Shown: positions 21,170 through 35,171 of the stretch, piece after piece
Position numbering within the stretch: the first letter of the stretch is position 1
Layout: each line of letters opens with the position of its first letter
Assembly (NCBI GenBank): GCA_004335835.1
Contig: RWJK01001008.1
Span: forward strand, 68,992-105,128
Direction of reading: 5' to 3'
DNA length: 36,137 bases
Origin: Scenedesmus sp. ARA3
Lineage: Eukaryota > Chlorophyta > Chlorophyceae > Sphaeropleales > Scenedesmaceae
Translations under genes and position numbers: made by a program
Notes under the pieces: model-generated
What the model saw: only the letters and a program-made list of their open reading frames with translations
Database searches by the model: none
Told to the model about the DNA's origin: nothing

Positions 21170-24100
21170 GAAAGTTACAGTGTCATCAGCAGCATCAGCC
21201 GCAGCAGCAGCGCCAAACCGAGACCGGCCTACTGCTGCAGTCACCGCTGCTTGCAGCGAAGGGTAGCTGAGTGCTGCTGCTCCGTTGCTGCCGGCTGGTG
21301 TGGCTGTTGCAGGCGTGGCGGAAGCAAGGCTGGCAGCATCTGAAGGTGTTGAAGATGTCCAGAGTTTGTGCGATCTGGCAGCAAACGGCGACAGAACTTC
21401 AGGCACCTGTGGCGATGCCCTTACTGCTGCTGCTGCCTCTTCTGCCGCCCCTGCAGCAGGCATGGCAGGATCTGCTGCTGCATCCCGAGCTTCTTGCACC
21501 TGCCGTTCTGACAGCTGCTGTTGCTGCTGCCTCCCGACAGCAGCCACTGCTTGATCCACTGCGCCGCTGCCGCTGCAGCTGCCGCTGCCGCCAGCAGCAA
21601 CCACCAACACCGATGCTGCCGCACCACCAGCAGCTGCAGAAGGCTTGTCCCCTGCTGCTGCTGCTGGGGCGGTTGTGGCTGGCCCTCCTTCCGCTGCTGC
21701 TGCTGCTGCTACTGCTGCCAGCTCGTTGACCAGCTTCTGCTGCAGTGCCTTTGCTGCAATGACCATCAACCGTGCAGGGCCGTACATGCGTACAGAGCCG
21801 ACCTCCATGTCGTCATTGCTGAAGATGAAGGTGTACCTGCAGCAGCAGCAGCAGCAGCAGCAGCAGCACCAGCAGCAGCAGCAAGATGTCAGCATCACTA
21901 GATGCCACATAAGAACAAGCAGCTGCTGCTGGACCACCTTTCAGGTTGCAAGCAGCCGAACACAAGTAGCTGGAAGAACAGTATGTGGCAGAAGAAATGA
22001 CATTGTGACATGATAGAACACCCATCACACGTTGTTTGAACATCACATGCACACCAAATAGCAGATTCTCACGGTATGTCTGGGTGCAGCAGCTCTGTCA
22101 GGTGCTGGAAGCCCTTGTGCACTGCGATGTGGTACGCCATCAACCCACGCCTGTTGCGCATGTGGCGCACATCATCTGGAAGCAGCAGCAGCAGCAGAAG
22201 CAGCTGATCTGTCAGCACCAGCATCCGCAGCAGTGGCAGCACCAGTAATAGTTGGAATGCCATACATCATCTGTCACTCTTGAACGTGCAGCACAACCAC
22301 AGCACGCAGCCGCACGCCAGCAACGCCGGGTCGCAAGTCGCCAGCACGAACGTGCATGCCGCTAGCCCCAGTGCACATCATACCTAGCACCAAATCTTGC
22401 AATGCCTGCAGAAACGCCATACAGGCACAAACACGCACCCGCATGCCGCTCGCCCCACTGCCCGCGTGCTGCCGCCATGACCTCCGCGCCGGCCGACAGC
22501 GTCTGCACGTGTGCCGCCAGCAGCAGCTTCACCACGTCAAAGTCGCCGCCAAAGGCAGCCAGGTGCAGCGGCGTGTTGCCGCTGCCCACCTGCAGATATG
22601 CAACAATGCGAGAAGTGACACAACGCGGTGCGTGGCAGCATCAGCATCACGGGGTGTAGTGAGATGGCAACGCTGCACAGTAAAGCAGCAAGCAGGGAAG
22701 ATGCGTACGAGCTCTTCGCATTGCTTTTGCTGCCTGCAAACAGCCTGCTGGGCTACCCTGTTTGATCAGCATGAGTTGATTAGAATACAACAGACGATCA
22801 TGTTTAGACCGCCTTGTGTTCTGTTTCAATAATGAGCACAGCCCAACAAAAGATGCTAAGCTTCTGCGTACAAGTGGTATTCAACTGCACAGAGTCCACA
22901 TGCGCCTACCTTGATCCAGTCATAGTCGTGTGAGATGTTGGTGACGTTGATGCTTGCATCGTACGAAGCAAGCGCCTGCAGGGCCGGCAGCACACACAAA
23001 GGGTATTGAGCAGGTGAGGTAAAGAGTGCCCAGCAGCTGCTGCAGCGCACAACAATGTACAAAGCAGGTCACAAAATAAGTGTCCGCGGTGGCTGCAAGT
23101 TTGCTGGCAGAACAGCTGTTTCTTCAGCCGCATACAAAGCATGCACTGCCAAGGCGAAGCAGAGGATTCAACACGCCATCACAACCAACCGCCGCATGCT
23201 ACACCACCACAAGTCAGCTTACAGCTGGCTGCAGACCATACAAGCGCAGGAACTAGCCGCCAGACTATGCTGTGGGGGCGTTGTATCATGTGCCAGAACA
23301 TTCGAAGTTTCTGCTGAATAGTGTACATTTGCCCACCTGTATCCCCTCCTTGCGCCCCACCCACACCGCGTAATGCAGCGGCGTGAAGCCAGCCATGTTC
23401 TGCACATCCACCAGCCGTGTGTCCTCGTCATTGGGCCACGCCACGCCCCACTCGGGCTTAGGTGTGCCACTGTGCGCGCTGAGCACAGCGTTGATGCAGT
23501 CGGCGTGGCCCCAACTCGCCGCATAGTGCAGCGGCGTGCGGCCCACACTATCCTGCAGGTGCAAGCCAATTGCAGTCCTGATTATGCATGCATAACTCAA
23601 GGATCAGGTGGCGAAGCAGTTACATCAATTCATGAAACCAAGAGCATGAGGTCAGCATGCAGTCGGCGTGGCCCCAGCTGGCCGCGTGATGCAGCGGCGT
23701 GCGGCCCACACTATCCTGCAAGAGCAAGAGCAAGAGCAAGAGCAGCACGCGTAATGTGAGCACCTGACACACTGCTTTGACACAGAAATTCCCGGCATGT
23801 GTGACGGTGCATGCATCCGCTGTCGCCATGCACCACTGCAGGGACACCTCAGCCCTGCACTAGCCACGCACGCACACTCAACCCTTAGCAATGGATGATC
23901 AGCTGTAACGCCTGCCCCAGCCGCGCCCCTGTTACCAGCTGTCACTGCAACCGCCCCACCCGAGAACAGCCCCCAGCAGCAGCTGCAGCAGCCACCCTAC
24001 ACTACCCCATCCCTGCCCCAGCCGCTGTCACCATGCACCACTGCACGGATACCCTACAAACTAGCCACTTGACCCTGCACGCACTATGGCAAAGGGGTTC

Positions 24101-25587
24101 AGCCCAAAGCACGCCTGCTGCTCCTCAACAGCCATGCATGCACGCAGAACAACCCCAGGCAATGGCCGGTCGGCTGTGACACCTTACCAACCCCAGCCGT
24201 GCTCCTGTCACTGAGCTGTCGCTGCAACCGCCCCACCCGAGAACAGCCACCAACAGCAGCTGCAGCAGCCACACAACCCCACCCCATCGCTGCCCCAGCC
24301 ACTGTCACCATACACCACTGCAGGGAAAACGTACAACCCTGCTAGCCCCCCTAACAGTCCCGCACGCACCATGAGAAAGGGTTCACTCCAAAGCCCATGA
24401 GCGTGCACCAACAACAGCTGCAGCAACCACCAACACTGTCCCACCCAAGCCCTGCCCAGCTGCGCACCATTGCAAAGGGGTTCACTCCAAAGCTCATCAG
24501 CACTCCCGCTGCTGCTGCGCGGCCCTTTATGCACGCGAGGTGCAGCGGAGTGAGGCTCTTTGCATCCTCCTCTTGAGCCAGCCTTGTGATGACTTCATCT
24601 GCGCTGCTGCCGAAGCGCGAGAGCTGCTTCAGCTGCAGGGCAGGCAGGCTGCGGATGGCATCTGCCATGGCTTGCAGGACAGCAGTGTGGCCCTCCTTGG
24701 CTGCCAGGTGCCATGCAGTCTGGCCTCCTGCAAGCAGCAGTGCGGCACAAAAGGTAGTTGCAGGTCACACATTACAAGGACACTGCAACATAATGAGTAC
24801 TCACTCGTGCGGCAGAAGGCTGTAAGCATAATAATGCTTGTTACATCAGGTGTGAAGCAAAGGCATTTGCGAAGTGCAATGCGGCGGAGCGAGATACAGC
24901 AGCCAGGTCAACAATCAGGTCAACAAGTGGTCAGCTGGGCAGGTTGGCGTGGTGGAAGGGTGGATCTGAACGGCGCTGCTCCTGTGGAGGATGCGGCAAC
25001 CTCCAAAGGATGCGGCAGAGGGAGTTGATACTGCGTAGTTGACTGCACTGACAGTGGCATTGCAAGTGTTCAGCTGCACAGTCATCGCAGGTTGGCATGT
25101 TGCTGCTGCGGATTGTGTTGACAGGTCCAGCACCAGTGCAAGCGCGAGCAACATGGCCGGCTGAGCAACGGGTGGACGTGAAGGGTCAACGTAAAGGGTC
25201 GACATTCAACAACAGCAGGAGCTGCGAGTCGCAGACTGCTCGATTGCGGCAAGCTGCATGCTGTCTGTCATGGTGCAGTACAATTTATCAGCTGTTGCTG
25301 ATTGTCGGGTCGACATCAGCTCTGCACCTTGCGTGCAGTAGCAGTCACACATGTTCCACATGGCATGCGATGCCGTGGATGTCAAGCTGCTGCTGTTCAT
25401 GTGGCTTCTGCTGCTACTGCCGCCGCTGCTGCTGCTGCTACGTGTTCTGGCACGCACCCCATTGCTGAGCATGGGCCGCCTTCGGCTTCCGCTGTATTGC
25501 AGACACGGCAGCTTGCACGTCCCCGTGTTTTGCAGCATCCAGCAACCTGCTGCTGTCGCCCTGGCCACAGAGGCAGGCCAGCACCAT
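18022..25587 (-). CDS. Ankyrin-repeat RING E3 ubiquitin ligase, XB3/XBAT31-like
   Basis: Nine exons, 25587-25458, 24727-24468, 23552-23337, 22975-22910, 22589-22439, 22175-22073, 21836-20232, 19970-19764 and 19540-18022, join in phase to 1418 residues. Residues about 12-330 are ankyrin repeats in the order of plant XB3/XBAT31 ligases: LLDAAKHGDVQAAV, TAWHLAAKEGHTAV, LTPLHLACIKGR, DSVGRTPLHYAASWGHADCI, FTPLHYAVWVGRKEG, GNTPLHLAAFGGDFDVVKLL and MAYHIAVHKGFQHLTELL. The C-terminal RING is C3HC4: CEIC, CGHALCVGC, then CPFC, near residues 1363-1411. These enzymes attach ubiquitin to substrates held by the ankyrin part; in plants they act in immunity and root development. Plant members are usually about 450-550 residues. 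Here some 1,000 residues of Ala/Ser/Gln-rich, probably disordered sequence separate the two domains. The N-terminus (MVLACLCGQGD) lacks the myristoylation Gly2 seen in XB3, but has cysteines that could be acylated. The substrate is unknown. Confidence 0.88.
20940..20969 (-). repeat. CAG microsatellite in E3 ligase exon 7 (polyQ)
   Basis: A CTG run on the plus strand is read as nine to ten Gln codons (frame [16 protein letters not shown]). Similar alanine-frame (GCA) runs flank it at about 20840-20865 and 21140-21168. Confidence 0.8.
21837..21895 (-). repeat. CTG repeat forming the 3' splice-site tract before E3 exon 7
   Basis: Directly upstream (sense) of the acceptor at 21837 the intron is an almost uninterrupted CTG array, with one GTG break, ending CTGCAG|G. 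It takes the place of a usual pyrimidine tract. Confidence 0.75.
23652..23722 (-). repeat. Duplicate of the 5' part of E3 exon 3 with its acceptor
   Basis: The first about 60 bases of exon 3 (an ankyrin repeat start) occur again about 160 bases upstream in the intron, with a TTGCAG acceptor. It reads DSVGRTPLHHAASWGHADCM before diverging, against DSVGRTPLHYAASWGHADCI in the real exon. No good donor follows. Confidence 0.75.
23825..24480 (-). repeat. About 265-bp tandem repeat in E3 intron 2, copying the exon 2 end
   Basis: Two full copies (starting near 23886 and 24150) and partial copies at both ends. Each unit contains a version of the exon 2 end and donor (SFGVNPFAM|GTGCGC at 24468): near 24112-24082 it reads LFGLNPFAI|GTGCGT, and near 24404-24371 a one-base deletion shifts the frame. 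The units differ from each other at many positions. Confidence 0.75.
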
Positions 25588-26552
25588 GCTTGCCCTACTG
25601 CTGCAAGCTGCAGACTGCGGTGTGAGCACACGACAACGAAAAGTAAAATTGACGTAATGACACCATACGTATGGAATCCACTTCTCGCTTTACGATGAAC
25701 AAACGAACACCGCGACGAGATTACGTAGCTGAACTCAAGCACAACCAGGTACGGCTACCACCAGATTGTACCTAAGGACGATCGATGACTGATTGTGTGC
25801 TTGAACGGACCTGCCCCTGCCGTGTCACATGACTCGTCCGTCACACTTCGTCGAAGGTTGACAACTGGGTTTGCTAGCGGCGCACACGGCCCAAATCCAG
25901 CCGTTTGCAACCTCAGCTGCCTTCAACAGCTGCATTTGAAAACACGCCAAATGGTGACGGATCCACAAGCCGCCATGCGTGCAGGCGTTGGCATATGTAC
26001 GGTGCAGTTTCACTGCTGTTGTTGAGTTTGCCAGGCTGGGCTTCAGGCCCAGCCAGCCCTGCTGTCGAACCTGCCGATGCTGGCAGGGCGGCCGCAGTCA
26101 TGCTAGCACCTGAATGCACACGCTTAAGTTCTGACTGCACAGCAGTCCGCTGATAACAGCCCTGCTGGCAAGCCGGCGCAGCTGAAGCCGCTTCAGGCCC
26201 TGAAGCCCTGAGGGGGCGGCCCCGTAAGCTCAGCCGCCTGAAGCTCAGGCTGCAGCCAATAGCTGCAGACTGCTAGACAAGCCGTAGCTGTGGCCGTAAC
26301 CCAAACATGGATTCATCTGCTGCCCTGCAGCGTGGGCGCAGTACGTGCTCGACGATCTTCTGGGCTTCTCGAGTACCTGTTGTACGACGTTGTCATTTTA
26401 AGCACAGCACCCTTCAAGTCCGAGGCTCGGAGGACGCCCACTAATAATGGTACCAGCTGTATATCGTTACCCTTGTTCTAGTGAAACACCAGACCCTACC
26501 AACACCTTGTCACCAAAAAGCTCCCCGCAATCCCCAGACTCCCAGCCGCCGC
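25588..26552. promoter_or_regulatory. Intergenic region: uL15c 3' flank and E3 ligase promoter
   Basis: 965 bp lie between two minus-strand genes. The part near 25588-25760 should hold the E3 ligase 5' UTR and promoter. 26180-26275 holds a cluster of short inverted repeats. No coding exon was recognised, and no TGTAA was found for uL15c. Confidence 0.45.
26182..26250. repeat. Cluster of short perfect inverted repeats
   Basis: Overlapping dyads: CTGAAG-CCG-CTTCAG (26182-26196), GCTTCAG-GCC-CTGAAGC (26190-26206) and GCCTGA-AGC-TCAGGC (26236-26250). The first two share an arm and are mutually exclusive. They lie about 300-370 bases past the uL15c stop and could fold in its 3' UTR or be a decayed repeat element. 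Confidence 0.6.
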
Positions 26553-29378
<2,826 letters not shown>

Positions 29379-29736
29379 TGTCAGCTGAAACGTCTCCGTA
29401 CAAATGCTAAAAGCTCCCCGGCATTGCGAGAATAAGCACCTGCATCCTGTGTGACTTGCAAGGGTCCTGCCTCAGGACTGGCCACTAGAATCGCTGCGGT
29501 GGCTGTATGCTCCGCTGCCGGGCCCTGCCTGTGCTTGAAATTCAACCACTTGCTTCAACCTCACACTGAGCATAACAACCGAGCAATTCCTTCCCGACAT
29601 GCACCGAGAGCAGCAGCAGAAGAGCTGGGACCGAGGGGTTTAAGCCCACCACCAAAGTTGCAATTGATCAAGGCCTCGCTAGCCCTCTGAACCTCCCTCT
29701 TTTCTAGGCTGCGTAGTTTTGCCTAGCTTTGCAATC
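29379..29736. promoter_or_regulatory. Shared promoter region of uL15c and eL6
   Basis: 358 bp between the start codons of two divergent ribosomal-protein genes. A pyrimidine-rich stretch (cctccctcttttctag) lies just upstream of the eL6 ATG. It could be a TOP-like 5' UTR start or a 5' UTR acceptor. No TATA box was identified. Confidence 0.55.
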
Positions 29737-32387
29737 ATGGGCAAGGCAACCATCATTGCTGCTGGGCTTTCTGCCCATGGCCGCAGCAAGACCTACAAGC
29801 GCCGTGGGCTGTGGGCCATCAAGAAGAAGCACGGTGGCAAGTTCCCCACCACAGCAAAGAAGGCCGCTGTAGCCGATGCAGCTGCCAGCAAGAAGACTCC
29901 CCGCTTCTACCCAGCTGACGATGTGGCCAAGCCCCTGGCACACAACGCAGTGCGCAAGCCCACAAAGCTGCGCAGCAGCATCACACCAGGCACGGTGCTG
30001 ATTCTGCTTGCCGGTCGCTTCAAGGGCAAGCGCGTGGTGTTCCTGGGCCAGCTGCCTTCTGGGCTGCTGCTGGTCACCGGCCCCTTCAAGCTCAACGGAG
30101 TGCCAGTGCGCCGCGTGAACCAGGCTTACGTCATCGCCACCACCACCAAGGTACGAGGGGGCTGATCTGGCGGGGTGCAGGGGCTTGCAGGAGCAGCAGG
30201 CGGGCGCGCAGGGCTCAGCAGCAGCAGTACAGCGGCAGCAGCAGCCTGCCCATGCAGTGCCGGCAGGCAGCTCACAGCGGTGCTGGAGCTCGTATGGCTG
30301 TAGCTGAGGAGGGAGTGTGACTGTCAGCAGCGCACGCAGCCGATCAGCAGCTGCAGCCGCTGCGCAGCGGGCGGCTGCTCTTGGCCGCTCGCCGCATCAG
30401 GCTGATGCTGCAAGCGGAGGATCCTGCTGTTGTTGCTGTGGCGATGCCGCAAAGCAGCAGCGACAGTGACAGCAGCAGCTGGAGCTGGAAGCAGCTTGCT
30501 GTGTTGGGCCGTTCCGCAACTCCTCGGCAGTTGCTACAGCAGTTTCAACAGCAGCAGCAGTTAGGAGAGGCTGCTGGCTTGCAGCAGCGCTGGCGTATTG
30601 CTCGTTGGAAACAAAGGTTGTCTGCAGGCGCCGCAGCTTATGCAGCACGGGTATTGTAGCAGCAGCTGAGCAGCCTTGCACAGAACGCGCAGAACACCCT
30701 GCTACAGCTCCGTGCCAAGCTTGTGGCAGGTTTTTCAACAGCAGCAGCAGCGGCGCTGCCGCCGTTTGTGGCAGGTTCTTCTTCAGCAGCAGCAGCAGCA
30801 GCAACGGCGCCGTTGTCTGTGTGACCTCAGAGCTGCCGCTGCTGGCGCAGCAGCTGTAGCCACTGATGCAGCTCTAGTCTAACCTGATGCTGCTGAGCAG
30901 AACAGCATCGGTGTTGGCGCCATGCGCCTGCCAATCCGAGCAGCAGATGGGGTACTCTTCAGCAGTGATTGTGCGCATCTTGCAGGGTATGATACTCAGC
31001 AGAATCAGCAGGATCAGCCATGGCGCAGCACGTCACAGTGGGGATACATAGGGAGGCTGGCTAGCTGGGTATTGAGGCAGGATCAGCTTGCAGCAGCAGC
31101 AGCAGTGAATGTGTGTCCTGCTGTGCTCACGCTTCCCTGTGCCGTTGCCTGCTGCAGCTGCTGCTGCTGGTTTGAGTATCCCTGTTTGACAGGCTGCACG
31201 GCACGCACTGCCCAGGTTTGTGTTAGGAAACTTGACGTCACTGTCCCGCCGCTGCTGCTGCTGCTGCTGCTGCTGCCAGGTGGAGCTGCCCAAGCTGAGC
31301 CTGGACAAGTTCACTGACAGCTACTTCAAGGCAGCTGAGGACAAGCAGAAGAAGAAGAAGGGCGAGGAGGAGTTCTTCAAGACAGGTGCGGCAACAAAGC
31401 GGCAAACATTGCTGGAAAAATATGCGGCAAAATATGCGGCAGGAGACGGACAGGAGCTACAATATGACATGACATGCATGAGGCGCAGTTGCCAGCGTGC
31501 AGTTGTGTTTGTGTTTGGGGCGGCGCGGGAGGAATGGCAGTGTATTGGCTGCGTTATACATGCACGACGCCTGTGCAGCGAGCAGGCTGTAGCTTTGTTG
31601 GAGCAGCCAGAGCGTTGGCGGGTGATGGGCTCAGGGAAATTGCAGCAAGTGGGTTGCTGCCCCTCCCATGGGTACTGCTGCTGGGTTGTTGCAATGCCAG
31701 TGCAGTCAGGGGCAGGCTGTAGCTTGTTTGCGGTGCTCAGCGGTGCTCAGCGACTGTGCCATTCACATAAGCGCAGTCAGCGCACTTGGCCTTGAAGCAG
31801 CTGCTATGGCAGTGCCTGCGCAGACAGCAGCAACCTAGTCAGCAGGCAGCGGCTAGTGTCGGCTGTCAGCAGTGGCTGCAGCCAGAACCAACACCGTCAT
31901 CAGCCTGTCAGCTGCGTAAACCACTGCTGCAGCAGCAGATGGGGCAGCGGGCGTTGCATCAGCAGCCAGGGCAGCAGGGACACTCATGCATTGCTCTGAG
32001 AGGTCTGTGCAGCTGCCCTTTGGCCAGCGTGCGGGCAGCTGCAGCACTGCCCTGCACTGCGCATTGCACCATCTGGCATCTACCCGCTTGCTCAACTGCA
32101 GCAGCATGCTGCCTGTGCTGGCTGCTTGTGCTTATTACAAGTCTTGCTGGGTTGCCATGTGCGCTACTGGCCTGCTGCTGTGGTGTCGTCGATCAACTTC
32201 TGCTGCTGCCGCTGCTGCTGCTGCTGCTGCAGAGGAGGCCAAGAAGGAGCTGAGCGCGGAGTACATCGCCAACCAGAAGGAGGTTGACGCGGCGCTGCTC
32301 AAGGCGCTGAGCCCTGAGCTCAAGGGCTACCTGAGCACACGCTTCTCCCTCAAGGATGGCGACAGGCCACACCTGATGAAGTTCTAA
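29737..32387 (+). CDS. RPL6: Cytosolic 60S ribosomal protein eL6
   Basis: Three exons, 29737-30150, 31280-31385 and 32233-32387, join in phase (0, then 1) to 224 residues, close to plant eL6 (about 230). It is a structural protein of the eukaryotic large ribosomal subunit. The ATG at 29737 opens [20 protein letters not shown]. The KOW-type core and family signature are clear: [40 protein letters not shown], then [17 protein letters not shown] at the end of exon 1. Exon 2 ([20 protein letters not shown], a Lys-rich stretch) and exon 3 (ending [17 protein letters not shown]) carry the helical tail that wraps the subunit surface. Both introns are long (1129 and 847 bases) and end in CTG repeats. 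High codon bias (mostly C/G-ending codons) fits strong expression. Confidence 0.97.
30722..30814 (+). repeat. About 47-bp tandem repeat with CAG runs in eL6 intron 1
   Basis: Two neighbouring units start ttgtggcaggtt and contain caacagcagcag or cttcagcagcag runs followed by gcggcg or acggcg and gccgtt. A weaker relative lies at about 30530-30562. Confidence 0.7.
31245..31279 (+). promoter_or_regulatory. CTG-repeat 3' splice-site tract, eL6 intron 1
   Basis: The intron ends in a run of nine CTG triplets followed by ccag|g. Intron 2 of the same gene ends the same way (about 32198-32232, CTG runs then cag|a). The triplets apparently serve as the pyrimidine tract. Confidence 0.7.
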
Positions 32388-33135
32388 GCTGCTGCCTGCG
32401 AAGTTCGCGGCGTGAAGTTGTGGAGCTTCTCTGTGCAGCGCAGCGTGGGCGACCTGGCTGTATGGAGGCTAGGGCGGCAGCTGCAGCAGCAGTAGCAGGA
32501 GATGGGTGCTGCGGGCACCGGGCGAGGGGTGGCTCGGTGTCAGTGGCAGGCAGTCTGCTGCGATGCTGCTGGCGAGTGGTCGGGGCGTGCCTGCAGCGGC
32601 AGGCGCGGCGTCCTGGGTTGACAGCTGCCAGAGTGTAACAGGATGACACTTAGATGAGACTAACTGCTCGATGGTTTGAGTGTAGGATTTGCCTTGATGT
32701 TGCTCTGGCTCAGTAATGAACAGCAGCAAGCAGAGAGTGCTGCCAAGCCCTTTGCAGAAGAAACGACCGATCTGCTGGCAAGCCATAATTCCTGTCGAGC
32801 TCTGTTGGCCACCTTGTGTGACAGCTGAAGACGAGTACGTTTAGATGGAAAAAGACTAGCTAGTCTGCTGGCGAGTCTCAACCAGGCAGACGAACGCAAG
32901 ACCTGCACCGCAAGGGCTTGAGTGACTGGCTAGTTGGCATCGTCGCGTCCCGCTGCCTGTAGCACATTCAGCTATGCATAGCTTGCTATAATTCAAGACC
33001 AAGCGCACATCCACTTTCACAAACGTTGCACGACACACGTTGTTCCCAGCGTTCGTAGCAAGGAAACTGCTAGCGTGTCTGGTTCCTGTCGTGTAGCTTG
33101 CTTGCGGGGTACATCAGTTACTTTACAACATACGT
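32388..33135 (+). other. eL6 3' UTR and TMEM256-like gene promoter
   Basis: Holds the eL6 3' UTR with a TGTAA signal, then about 490 bp that must contain the promoter and 5' UTR of the gene starting at 33136. No coding frame with family similarity is seen. Confidence 0.5.
32634..32638 (+). promoter_or_regulatory. TGTAA polyadenylation signal of eL6
   Basis: TGTAA, the usual chlorophyte signal, 247 bases past the stop codon and the first one on this strand. Confidence 0.7.
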
Positions 33136-35140
33136 ATGGCTTCGTCCATCTGGCACAAAGTGGCAGGCGTGGTGGGAGCTAGTGGTGTAGCCCTAGCAGC
33201 ATATGGTGGGTGCTGTACAGCAGCATGCTGTGGCCCTGAGAGAAGGCAGGCACATCTGCTTGCCATCCTGCGTGCTACAACAGCAGCATTTGGGACGCGC
33301 ATGCAGCTTGATCAGAATTCACACGCTTTCCTTTGCACAATGTGCACTGCATTCAGGATCTCACGGGTTCAAGCCAGCAGACCCGCACTTCAAAGAGACC
33401 TTCACACGAGCCAACCAACAGCAGATGTAAGTACTTAAGCAGGCGCCCGCGGTCCTTTCAGTTTGCGGTGCAAACAGCAACAGCCCATTGCAGCTGCTCT
33501 GATGGTCACCTGACTGCTGATCAGCAGCAGCCGGCTGATATCCTGTGTCATTGAAATGCAACACAGGTACCACGCATTCTTGCTGGCGCTGGCCCCATTC
33601 AGCAGGTGCGCTGCAATTTGCAGCGGCAATACCAGCAGCAAGTGATGCTGCGGACTTGCTTGCATTGCAACAGGCAGTAGCAGCAGCAGCAGCAGCAGCA
33701 GCACACCCTTGAGACAGCCTGCACCGCAGCTCAACTTGAAGCTTGCTGCACCGCTATGCAGCTGCCTAGTTATGAAGTGCTCACTACACATAGCGCATGC
33801 GTTTCATGCATCAGACAAGCATTGTTGTCCTGAAGAAGTCGTACTTTTAGTGGTCAAACAATGCATTGTTTGTGGCTGCTGAAATGTGTGCGCCCCATGT
33901 TGCGCAGGAGGCCAAACATCACAGGAGGCCTTGCTCTAGCTGGCGTGCTGCTGTTCTCTGGCAGGTGAGATCAAAAGAACACATAGCGCATACTGCCCAG
34001 CAACAGCACAGAACTGCAGAGCAGCAGGGCGTGGTACAACAAAGGTGGTGGCTGGCGTGCTGCTGTAACTCTGGCAGGTAGGCACACAGCACCTGCCACG
34101 CCCCGGCTAGCGCAGCCTTCTGCAGTATTCGCAGGCACACCGGCAAGCAGGTGCGCCAAAGTTGTTGACACAGGATGTGTGCGAGGCCACGACACAGCAC
34201 ACTGCAGCAGGTGTCTGGGGTCTTACACCAGCGTATGCCAGAAACAGCCTGCATGTTGGCATGTCAATGTGTAGCGTTTTTAGGTTTGAAAGCTCCTCAG
34301 CCTGTGTTGGTCTGGCAGGTTGCCTTTGAACGAGCAGCAGCTGCTGCTGCCACAGCCGCGCATGATAGATTGAACACCGCCGCGCTTAACAGTAATAGCA
34401 TGGGGCACTTGCAGCTGCGCCCTACTGTACGCCGAACCTGTAGCAGTGACTCACCAACAGACAGCAATGACTGGCGTCAATCATATGGCTGCAACGGGAC
34501 GTGGCACCTGTGCAGCAACAGTTCTTGTCATGACGAGCATTGTAAGACTGTGTAGCTGATGGTGACTGCATGTTGCCTTGAATCTGCATGTTGCTTGAAC
34601 CTGAAGCAGAAATGTGCTGCTGCCTTTCCTCCTTCTTGCAGCTGCTATGCATCTGCCCTCATGCAAGACCGCAAGTACGGAAAGATGGCACCATACGGGT
34701 AAGCTGAGTACTGCCTTTCTTTTCACGGGTTCAGCACCGGTGTGGCAAGCAGCAGACAATCAGTGGCTGGCTGCTGACAGCCAGGGTACTGCTCTGCCTG
34801 CTGGGTGTGGAGTCATGCAACAGTGCAGCTGGCTGGCAATTTAATGTTGCATGTGAAAAGACAGTTTTACGCACGGTAACCGCGCAACTGCGCACCTGCA
34901 AGCAATGCTGGAGCATGCATGTCTGGGACCTTGCAGCCCGGGGCAAGGCAGGACACACATTCGTCTTGATACACTATGCTCTTGCTGCGCATGAACGCCA
35001 GCACCAACGCGGTCAAGGCACCTGTGTCTTGCAGCTCATGACTACTACTTGTAGTCAGAGTATGGCACCCTGCTGCTGCCTGCTGTGCATGCTGCAGGGG
35101 GTTTAGCTTCATGGCAGCCTGGCTGTCGCTGCTGCTGTGA
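33136..35140 (+). CDS. TMEM256: TMEM256/DUF423 family small membrane protein
   Basis: Six small exons, 33136-33205, 33357-33426, 33567-33605, 33908-33964, 34642-34698 and 35098-35140, join in phase to 111 residues. Animal TMEM256 is about the same length. The order of family features is kept: N-terminal helix with WHKVAGVVGASGVALAAYG, then SHGFKPADPHFKETFTRANQ (family AHG...FxxANxYHxxH-like region), MYHAFLLALAP, GGLALAGVLLFSGSCYASAL, YGKMAPYGG and a last helix SFMAAWLSLLL. Four membrane helices are expected. The family occurs from bacteria (UPF0382) to animals and plants; its molecular function is not established, and mitochondrial or other membranes are possible. All introns start GT and end AG. 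Exon 4's end is copied in the following intron. Confidence 0.92.
34046..34082 (+). repeat. Intronic copy of TMEM256 exon 4 end and donor
   Basis: The exon 4 end gctggcgtgctgctgttctc followed by tggcag|gtgag (about 33938-33969) recurs as gctggcgtgctgctgtaact followed by ctggcag|gtagg. The copy has an in-frame stop (TAA), so it cannot replace the real exon end. Confidence 0.75.
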
Positions 35141-35171
35141 GGTGTGGCGGCGACGCCATGTACGCTTTCAA

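Noticed and set aside
30151..31279. Possible snoRNA in eL6 intron 1 (and in intron 2)
   Set aside because: Ribosomal-protein introns often host box C/D RNAs, but no properly spaced C (RUGAUGA) and D (CUGA) boxes with a terminal stem were found.
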